DNA of 10,337 nucleotides from Candidatus Wallbacteria bacterium (GTDB taxonomy: Bacteria; Muiribacteriota; UBA6191; JACPRK01). The stretch is from contig JACQFU010000542.1 of assembly GCA_016199905.1 (NCBI GenBank), positions 1-10,337 on the forward strand, written 5' to 3'. Shown here piece after piece: positions 1 through 6,500 of this stretch (positions within the stretch are counted from its first letter, which is position 1; every line of letters starts with the position of its first letter). A program made the translations under genes and the position numbers. Under the pieces are notes generated by a model, which worked only from the letters and a program-made list of their open reading frames with translations, had not been told where the DNA came from and searched no databases.

Positions 1-184
1 CGCTCATCGTCGCCGCGGGCGCGCCGCCCGGAACGGGTGGGATCGTAACACCGACGCGCGGGGAAAGACAGGGCGGCTCTACTTTGGGTTCACGGCGCGC
101 AATCCCGCCCGCGCCAGGGCAGGCACCACGACCCGCCTCACTCCGAGCCGTGGCGGTTGCCCCGCTTCAGGGCATCCACCCCTG
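1..184. other. Region downstream of cpaB with no supported gene
   Basis: This stretch lies after the cpaB stop codon and reaches the window edge. No reading frame in it has both a convincing start with a ribosome binding site and protein-like composition. On the minus strand an ATG occurs at 7-5 and would begin a gene continuing beyond the window; cpaC, the secretin gene, often follows cpaB, but only two codons are visible and no clear Shine-Dalgarno precedes it. An inverted repeat with 6-base arms (94-99 with 110-115) and a GC-rich imperfect palindrome near 17-29 are present. Neither is followed by a T-run, so neither is a good intrinsic terminator. Confidence 0.4.
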
Positions 185-1186
185 CTACCGCACAGGCTTT
201 GCAGGCTTGGCGCCGCCTCCCGGAGTCGTCGCTTTCTTCGATGCTCCGGGGGCGCCCTTTTCAGCGAGCGGGATGGGCGCGACATCGGCCAAGTAGTGCT
301 CGGGCACCGCTGTGGTGATCGGGAACAGCTCCTGGCTGATCTCCTTGTACCGGATCACCTGGATTGCCAGCATCGGCGGCGGTTCGCCCTCCTTGCGCTG
401 GGGCAGCTGCGGACCCTTCGGCTTGCTCGGGTCCTCGTCGTTGACGATCTGATCCAGCGTCCAGCCGTAGGTGATGGTGGGATCGATGTCGCTCGGCGGG
501 CGCAGCATGAAGCGCGGCTGGATGCCGAGTTGCAGCAGCTGGATCAGGCGGCTGGCCTTGTCGCCGTCAAGCTTGAAGGTGATGGTCATGTTGCCCATAT
601 CGCCCTTCTTCTTCTCGTCGGCGCTGATCTCCCACTTGTAGGCGTTGACGCTGAAGATCTCGAGGTTGGACAGGACCGTCCGGCACATCTGAAGAGCGCC
701 GGCGTAATTGAGGATCGCCACCACGTCCACGTGGTCGCCCTGCTTGACGTAGCCGCTGACCGCGTTGACGCCGTCGATGCGGATGCTGTAGAAGCGCTCG
801 CCTTCCTGGAGAAACGACTCCAGCGTGCGGGCACTGTCGGTGAGCCGCTGGCGGTTGATGAAGTCGTCCTTGGGAATCTGTTCGGTGGTGAACTTGTCGA
901 TGACCTCCTCCTGGCGGAGAATGGCCTCGCGCGGCGCGAAATCCTTGCTGATGGTCTCTGCGCGTACGGCCGAATCGGGAACGCGCGTGTTGGCCGGCAA
1001 GGAGATGTTGGCGCGCAGCACGTTGACCTTGCCTTCCTGGGCCTGCCGCAACTGCAGCTCCATCGCCTTGCGCCGCGCATCTTCCTCCTGCATCCGCTGG
1101 GTTTCCTTGGCTCGCTGGTTCTGGATGAACAGGAAGCCGAGCACACCCACGACCAGGACCGCCACGATGATCAAGTTCCGGTTCAT
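185..1186 (-). CDS. cpaB: Flp pilus assembly protein CpaB/RcpC
   Basis: CpaB/RcpC is a Tad pilus assembly protein anchored in the inner membrane and acting in the periplasm, where it is thought to work with the CpaC/RcpA secretin. The 333-residue product has one N-terminal membrane segment (about residues 4-21). A strongly charged, probably helical stretch follows (about 22-50, rich in Q, R, E and K). Next is a SAF-like region (about 53-115) containing SLPANTRVPDSAV. The CpaB/RcpC core then follows (about 130-240), with the motif GYVKQGDHVDVVAIL typical of the family. The last 25 or so residues are a low-complexity G/P/K/A tail. The ATG start is well supported: an AGGAGGAG Shine-Dalgarno lies at 1195-1202 with an 8-base spacer. 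The gene is separated from the upstream Wzy-like gene by about 165 bases and may have its own promoter. The charged helical segment between membrane anchor and SAF domain looks longer than in CpaB proteins I know, which is a recollection and not a measurement. Confidence 0.9.
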   Translation of the reverse strand: MNRNLIIVAVLVVGVLGFLFIQNQRAKETQRMQEEDARRKAMELQLRQAQEGKVNVLRANISLPANTRVPDSAVRAETISKDFAPREAILRQEEVIDKFTTEQIPKDDFINRQRLTDSARTLESFLQEGERFYSIRIDGVNAVSGYVKQGDHVDVVAILNYAGALQMCRTVLSNLEIFSVNAYKWEISADEKKKGDMGNMTITFKLDGDKASRLIQLLQLGIQPRFMLRPPSDIDPTITYGWTLDQIVNDEDPSKPKGPQLPQRKEGEPPPMLAIQVIRYKEISQELFPITTAVPEHYLADVAPIPLAEKGAPGASKKATTPGGGAKPAKPVR

Positions 1187-1214
1187 GCGCCTGTCTCCTC
1201 CTGTGCTCTCCGGG

Positions 1215-1235
1215 CCGGCGCGTGTTCGGCGCCGG
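1215..1235 (-). promoter_or_regulatory. GC hairpin in the cpaB leader
   Basis: The arms CCGGCGC (1215-1221) and GCGCCGG (1229-1235) are perfect 7-base inverted repeats around a 7-base loop. The hairpin sits 12 bases upstream of the cpaB Shine-Dalgarno sequence. It has no downstream T-run, so it is unlikely to be an intrinsic terminator. If the candidate promoter at 1322-1348 is real, the hairpin lies inside a leader of roughly 130 bases and could affect cpaB translation or mRNA stability. The structure is seen in the sequence; the role is inferred. Confidence 0.4.
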
Positions 1236-1321
1236 ACCTGGCCGAGCAGAGCGGGGCTTGCAGGATCGATTGGATTGGCCGGTTGCGGCTAGGTCCTGCT
1301 ATGGCCTGGCTCGCCACTCTC

Positions 1322-1348
1322 ATTATTGCGCCGGGTCGCGCTTGGCAA
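1322..1348 (-). promoter_or_regulatory. Candidate sigma-70-like promoter for cpaB
   Basis: Read on the minus strand, TTGCCA (1343-1348, five of six matches to TTGACA) is followed after 15 bases by AATAAT (1322-1327, five of six matches to TATAAT). It lies immediately after the stop codon of the Wzy-like gene, in an unusually AT-rich patch for this window. The spacer is shorter than the preferred 16-18 bases, which lowers confidence. It would let cpaB, and any genes after it, be transcribed separately from the embedded genes upstream. Confidence 0.35.
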
Positions 1349-1352
1349 TGTC

Positions 1353-3179
1353 TCATCGCCCCGGCTCTCCGTACAGCTTCCGGGCGCGCTCGGACAGGGC
1401 GGCGGCGTCTGCATTGCGGCCGAGCCGCTCGTAGATCCAGGCGAGCTCGGCGAACACCTTGGGATACAGGACCCGATTGATCTGAAGGTATTGCTCGTTG
1501 GTGGCCAGCGCCCCCTCCAGGACGGACGCTGCCTCCTTCAGACGGCCGGCGCGGATCAGCAAACGGCCCTTCAGCAGCAGGTACTCTTCCGAATGCGGAT
1601 CGCCTTCCAGGGCGCGGTCGGCCTCCGACAAGGCGGCTTGCAGCCGATCGGCGCCGGCCAGCACCTCCGCTTTCCAGCGCGCGTAGTCGCTCTGGAGTGG
1701 ATCGAGCTTTTGAGCCTTTTCGAGCTCGGCGAGCGCCTCCTCGGGTTTGCCGGCCCGCGCGAGCAGCCGGCCGAGCAGCAGGTGCAGTTCGTGGCGCCAG
1801 GGCATCCAGGCCAGGCCGGTTTGCACGGCGCTCGCGGGTGAGGTCGCCGGCTCTCGAGCGGCGGGGTCGGTGGCCCAAGAAAGCATCCAGTAGACGGCGG
1901 CAGCGGCGGCGACCGGCAGCGTCAGCCACCTCCAACGCAGAGGCCGCGGCGAGGGGGACTCCGCGGGGCGGCGCGCCACCACGAGCGCGGCGGCGAACCA
2001 GAAGGGGAGCTGCATCCCGAGGTACCGAAAACTGCCCATGAACATCGAGGCTCCGGTTGCGCCGAGCAGCCCGCACGCCAGACCCGCACCCGTGGCGTCC
2101 GCCCCGCCGGCGCAAGCCCGGAAGGCAATAACGAGCAAGGCCGCCAGCAGCGCCGAGTAGAGGAGCGCTCCCGGCAACCCGGCCTCCACGGCGACGTGAA
2201 GCAGGTCGTTGTGGGCGTCGAGGGGGTAATAGCCGCCAACCAGGCGGTGACGGGGATAGACGGTCTCGAAACCGTTGAAACCTGCGCCCGAGAGAGGTCT
2301 CGCGCGGATGCACGCGAGCACGCCTCTGTACAGCTCGATCCGTTGGTGAATGCCCAGTTCGCCCGCTTTGCCGACCGAGGAAGCTCGCTCGGCCACCTGT
2401 CCTGCCCCAAGCAAGGCGATGAGGGTCGCGCCCGCGGCCGTCACTCTCAGCCTTCGCGCTCCCGGGTGGCCTCGACAGGTCCAGGCGAAGGCGGCCACGC
2501 CGAGGGCGCCGCCCAGCCACCCGCCTCGCGAGAAAGTGAAGAGCAGACCGGCGAAGAGGAGCAGCGAGGCGCTCCCGGCAGCCAGCGGGGCCTCTGCCTC
2601 CAGAAGCTGGCCGCAGGCCACGGGAAGCCACAGGGCCAGGTATCCCGCCAGCAGGTTCGGATTGGCGAAGGTCGAGGCGGCGCGCGCCCGGATTGCGCTC
2701 TGCGTCTGGGGATCGACCCAACCCGGCAACATCTCCTTTCCGCAGGCGACCTCCTGGAGACCCATGGCGCTCACCAGGCAGGCCGTGGCCAAGCAAACGA
2801 AGAGCAACGTGTGACGGCGTGCCCTCGCAAGCCTGGAGAGCCCCACACCGAGCGCGGCGAGGTGAAGGGCCGCCAGCTTCGCGACCGCCAGCGCCGAGCC
2901 GTGGAAACACGGCGCCCAGACGAGCGACGCCGGCAGGAAGGCCAGCCACGTTACCCAGAGGGCAAGCAACGGACCCGAGCCGGCCGGAAAGCAGAGCTCA
3001 CCCACCAGCAGCGCGGCGCCGGACGCGGCCAGGACCACAACCGATACGGCAAGGTAACCCACCGTGTTGACGGAGGCCAGCAATGGGCCGGCGGCTGCCA
3101 GCGCCAGCACCGCGACGATCGGCGCCGAGCTTGCGCTCAGACGATCTTCGGGACCTTGAACGAGTCCTCCGTGCGGCAA
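1353..3179 (-). CDS. O-antigen ligase/polymerase-like (Wzy_C) membrane protein with C-terminal TPR repeats
   Basis: This is a 608-residue polytopic inner-membrane protein of the WaaL/Wzy/PglL type, enzymes that move lipid-linked glycans onto lipid A, polysaccharide or, in PglL-type members, serine/threonine of pilins and other proteins. About ten hydrophobic segments fill residues 19-420. Family hallmarks are visible: STFANPNLLAGYLALWLP (about 168-185), TFSRGGWLGG (about 213-222), and the large periplasmic loop (about 280-345) with RPLSGAGFNGFETVYP and AHNDLLHVAVEAGLPG. The NPN, SRGG and HNDLL blocks are the usual conserved ones. Residues from about 440 to 600 are soluble and TPR-like, with repeats ending in patterns such as GKPEEALAELEKAQKLDP. 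The start is uncertain: TTG at 3179 overlaps gatC by 43 bases, and an in-frame GTG at 3110 lies after the gatC stop; neither has a clear Shine-Dalgarno. The acceptor (polysaccharide, lipid or protein) cannot be read from the sequence. The Tad setting makes pilin or lipoprotein glycosylation one possibility. Confidence 0.8.
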   Translation of the reverse strand: MPHGGLVQGPEDRLSASSAPIVAVLALAAAGPLLASVNTVGYLAVSVVVLAASGAALLVGELCFPAGSGPLLALWVTWLAFLPASLVWAPCFHGSALAVAKLAALHLAALGVGLSRLARARRHTLLFVCLATACLVSAMGLQEVACGKEMLPGWVDPQTQSAIRARAASTFANPNLLAGYLALWLPVACGQLLEAEAPLAAGSASLLLFAGLLFTFSRGGWLGGALGVAAFAWTCRGHPGARRLRVTAAGATLIALLGAGQVAERASSVGKAGELGIHQRIELYRGVLACIRARPLSGAGFNGFETVYPRHRLVGGYYPLDAHNDLLHVAVEAGLPGALLYSALLAALLVIAFRACAGGADATGAGLACGLLGATGASMFMGSFRYLGMQLPFWFAAALVVARRPAESPSPRPLRWRWLTLPVAAAAAVYWMLSWATDPAAREPATSPASAVQTGLAWMPWRHELHLLLGRLLARAGKPEEALAELEKAQKLDPLQSDYARWKAEVLAGADRLQAALSEADRALEGDPHSEEYLLLKGRLLIRAGRLKEAASVLEGALATNEQYLQINRVLYPKVFAELAWIYERLGRNADAAALSERARKLYGEPGR

Positions 3180-3445
3180 GGGGCGTTGGCCAGGATCTTC
3201 TCCCGGAGCTCGGACGGTGCCGGCACGTCGGGGCGCGTGACGTTCTTCAGGTCGAGCACGTGGCTGGTGGGCTCCACGCCCTCCAGCGGCACCTCTTGCA
3301 GCATCAGGACGTAATCGACGATCTGCTCGAGCTGGGCCGTGTAGCGCGGGACCTCGTCAGGCGTCAGCGCCAGCCGAGAGAGCCGGCAGAGATAACGCAC
3401 CAGCTTCTCGTCGATACCGGGCTTCCCGGCCTTCTGGGCGTCCAT
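3137..3445 (-). CDS. gatC: Aspartyl/glutamyl-tRNA(Asn/Gln) amidotransferase subunit C
   Basis: GatC is the small subunit of GatCAB, the cytoplasmic enzyme that converts misacylated Glu-tRNA(Gln) or Asp-tRNA(Asn) to the amide form; GatC stabilises the GatA-GatB contact. The product has 102 residues from the chosen ATG, within the family's usual size of about 95-105. Diagnostic blocks are all present: LCRLSRLALTPDE near the N-terminus, YTAQLEQIVDYVLMLQEV in the middle, then GVEPTSHVLDLKNVTRPD, and a C-terminal SFKVPKIV. A GTG at 3496, just after the stop codon of the lipoprotein gene, would add 17 residues rich in R and A that the family lacks, so the ATG at 3445 is preferred even though its Shine-Dalgarno is weak. 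The gene is unusual in lying without gatA or gatB on either side. The downstream Wzy-like frame begins before the gatC stop if the TTG start is used, which suggests translational coupling. Confidence 0.9.
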   Translation of the reverse strand: MDAQKAGKPGIDEKLVRYLCRLSRLALTPDEVPRYTAQLEQIVDYVLMLQEVPLEGVEPTSHVLDLKNVTRPDVPAPSELREKILANAPCRTEDSFKVPKIV

Positions 3446-3463
3446 ACGCCGTGGAGAATAGCA

Positions 3464-3479
3464 CGCGGCCCGGGCCGCG
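3464..3479. repeat. Perfect 16-base GC palindrome before gatC
   Basis: CGCGGCCC is followed directly by its reverse complement GGGCCGCG, an uninterrupted 16-base palindrome located between the stop of the lipoprotein gene and the preferred gatC start. As RNA it could form a short stem of 5-6 pairs. The bases after it on the minus strand (TGCTATTCTCC) are not a T-run, so a classic intrinsic terminator is unlikely. It could be a protein-binding site, a translational block or chance in GC-rich DNA. Confidence 0.4.
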
Positions 3480-3500
3480 GGAAGCCGCCTCGACACCGTC

Positions 3501-6500
3501 TTACTGCACGAGCAGCGTGCGGCCGATGTTGTCCTCGCCGGCGGCCAGGGTGGCCCCGTTAGGGCCCTTCACCGTCGCGAGCACGTCGATCGAGATGCCC
3601 GTCGCGCCCGATATCCGGCCCTGCGCATCCGTGACGGCCACGGCGTCGTTGGCCACGGTGAAACTGAAGTCCGTGCCACCCTCTTGTCCGTCGCCGAGCT
3701 GGACGCCGATGGCGCTGCCGCCTGCGGACGGCGCCGTGCAACCGCTCCCATTGGCGCCCGAAAGCGCGCCCTTGGGAGAGCTGGTAACGCACACCTGGGT
3801 GTTGCGCGGAAGCGGATTGCCGTTGAGGTCGCTGATGGTCACCAGGAAGCTCTGCGAGCCTGCCGCAGCCACGGTGGCGCTGCCGTCCAGGGGGGTGATG
3901 TGGACGACCGGCTGGCCGCTGAAGAGCACCCGCGTGGTGTCGTAGATGTTGTTGTCGATCGGGGTGTTGACGAACACGTTGATGCCGACCAAGGAGCCGA
4001 TGCGGCCAGCCTCATCGAAACCCACGTTGGCCGGGACCGGGTTGAGCGAGTTCTGGCTGAGCCAGACCTGCCGGCCGTCGCCGCCGACCCAGAGGTCCTG
4101 CCTTCCGGGCGTGCCGACCATGCTGATGGCGTGCAGGCGCGTGTTCTGGAGAGGAGCCGCCCCGCCAGCCAGAGGAGAGCCGATCGGGAAGAAGTTGTTC
4201 GCCGCATCGGTGCTGCGGAACACGCCGCCGATCGGGTTCTTCGGATCGGAGTCGTCCAAGGTCGCGACGAAGACCGCTTGGTTCAACGTGTTCACTGCGA
4301 TGCCCGTGACGCGAGTGTTGGAGAGGTTGAGGGCCGAAACCTTCCGAGCAGGCTCCTCCCAGTTCAGGGCGGATGCAGCCGCATCGAAGAGGTTGGTGTT
4401 GCTCGGGCCGTTGTTGGTCTTCAGACGGAAGACGCCGCCCACGTCGGTGCCGACGTAGGCACGGAAAGGCGTCCCGATGGGGGTGTTGTCGTCGTCGGTG
4501 GCCATCGACAGGATGTGGGTCGCGGTCAGGTTGGTATTTGCCGGCGACCAGGAAAGCTGGATGGGTGCGTTGGCGTCGGTGATGAGCGCCTCGTCCAGCA
4601 CACGGAAGGCCGAGCTGGGGTTCAGCGGATCGCCGCCGGCCAGCTTGAAGACGCCGCCGCCCTGGGTTCCGGCGAGCAGGACCACGTCCTTCTGGCTCTG
4701 AGGATTGCGGGCGAGGGCTAGCGTGAGCACGTTGAGATTGGACAGGCCCGTGTTGATCGAGAACCACGTCGTGCCGCCGTCGGTGCTGCGGAAAACGCCT
4801 GCGCCGAGCGTGCCTGCGTACACGATGGCGTTGTCCTCATTCGGCGTCTGGTTGCCGCGGGTGTTGCGGCTAACCACCATCGACGTGATCGGAACCAGGT
4901 CGGGCAGCGCCTTGCTGAAATCGTAGCTGATCCGCAGCGAGCTCGGGACCGGAATACCCTCGCCGCGGGTGCGCAGGAAGCGGATCTGATTCGGCGAGTC
5001 GAACACGGCGTCGAACCGGCGCGCCCCGTTGTCGGTGACGACCATGCGGGCTCGGATGCCGGTCGCGGGGCGGAACAGCGCGTAGGTCGTCGGGTTGGCG
5101 GGAGGCGTCGAGAACCCTGGAACCAGCAGTTGATTGCCCGCGCCGTCGCGGTCGTTGGTGCTGATGTTCTCCAGCCGGCCGCGTCCGCTCCGCGCAATCC
5201 AGATGCCGCCGCTGCCCGTGGAACGGAACAGACCGCGTTCCGTTCCGGCGTAGACGATGCCGTTCATCCCGGCTCTCGGGTCGACGGCCAGGGCGCGAAC
5301 GTAGCCATTGGCGAGTCCGGTCCGGCCGGTGCCGACGTTCTGCCAGGCCATGTTGCCGTAGGGATGGAACGCGTTGCTCGGGTCGAAGACGCCCTGGTAC
5401 ACGCCGCCGCCGTCGGTGCCTGCGTAGACCACGTTGGTGCGGGTCGGGTCCTGAACCAAGCTCAGGACTGTGGCATCGACGCCGGCGTTGGTCTGCGCCT
5501 GCACTCCAACGAACCCGCTGGCAGGAGTCGGCGCCTGACTGATGAGGATTCCGGAGGCCAGACTGACTCCGTTGGCCGTGGCGGTGCTTGCCGTGACCGA
5601 GGCTGCGCTATCGAGCGTGTTGAAGTCGTAGGACTGAAAGCTCACACGCGTGCCGCCAATGACCGGGTTGTTGAATCGGTCTGCCAGGTAAGCCGTCACC
5701 TGGTCGGTGAGACCGATGAGCAGCAGGCCCGGGATGTTGAGCAGCGATGGGACGATGCTGGTGTTCTGGCCGGAGGGTAGACCACCCGAGATGCTGATCG
5801 TGATCGGTTCGGAACGCGGCTCGCCGGGATCGGGCTGTCCGTTGTGCATCGGGCCCTGGGGGCTGTCGATGAAGGCAATCACTCGGACCGTTCCGGCGCG
5901 GATGCCCGCTCTGAGGGTCGTCGAGGCGCGGCCGTTGAGGATGCGTGTGCCCGTCGTCGGGGCCGTGCCATTGCCAGGCTCCAAATTCTCACCGCCGTGG
6001 AGGCCGCCGTTCTCGAGAACAAACTGCACGAATCCCACGGCGTCGCGAGCTACGTTGTCGTTGATGTCGAGGACGTCAAAAGTGATCTGCGCGACGGTGG
6101 GGAATGAGGAGCCCTGCACGAAGATGGTCCCCGTCGTCGGATTTCGCAGGTTGGAAGAGACCACAAGGTGGTCCGGTGTACCAAACTTGGGCGTCACGAA
6201 AACGGAAGTCGTCTGGGAGAGTTGAGCGCCGGACCGGTTGCGGGCTGAAGCGCGCAGGGTGATGAAGAGACCGTTGGAGAGCACGCTCGCGGGCACCTGG
6301 TCCATGCTGAAGGTCGACACGGCGTAGCCGTCGGCGTTGGTGGCCTGGGTGGTCGGGAAGAGGACGCCCCGGCTCTGGTCGCTTCCGAAGCTTACGAACA
6401 CGCCCTGGGGGAACGAGCCGTCCTGGGCCTGAACCCGCGCAGTCACGGTCACCGATAGAGGCGCGCCGGCCGGGACCGAGATGGCGGTCGGGTTCGCAGT

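Noticed and set aside
94..115. Inverted repeat after cpaB as an intrinsic terminator
   Set aside because: The arms are only 6 bases and no T-run follows on the minus strand.
79..285. 68-codon minus-strand frame running past the end of cpaB
   Set aside because: It begins inside cpaB in another frame, is mainly R/P/A, has no ribosome binding site of note and resembles no family.
296..1480. 394-codon open frame on the plus strand
   Set aside because: It is antisense to cpaB and part of the Wzy-like gene, and its composition (H, D, V, L, A-rich, no motifs) is typical of the antisense shadow of a GC-rich gene.
1183..2949. 588-codon open frame on the minus strand overlapping the Wzy-like gene and ending in an ATGA overlap with cpaB
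   Set aside because: It is R/G/A-rich with no recognisable domain, while the overlapping frame carries clear membrane segments and Wzy_C motifs. Its last 46 codons, lying in the gap before cpaB, could start at ATG 1323, but that codon sits inside the candidate -10 element, has no Shine-Dalgarno and has ordinary third-position composition.
2196..3314. 372-codon plus-strand open frame across the Wzy-like gene and gatC
   Set aside because: It is rich in R, G, Q and E with no domain signal and is antisense to two well-supported genes.
3684..4721. 345-codon plus-strand open frame inside the lipoprotein gene
   Set aside because: It is antisense to the propeller region, whose repeated motifs show that the minus-strand frame is the coding one.
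4040..5440. Sialidase or glycosidase activity for the propeller region
   Set aside because: Only one good Asp-box is present and I see no catalytic arrangement of a sialidase; the motif is shared by many non-enzymatic propellers.
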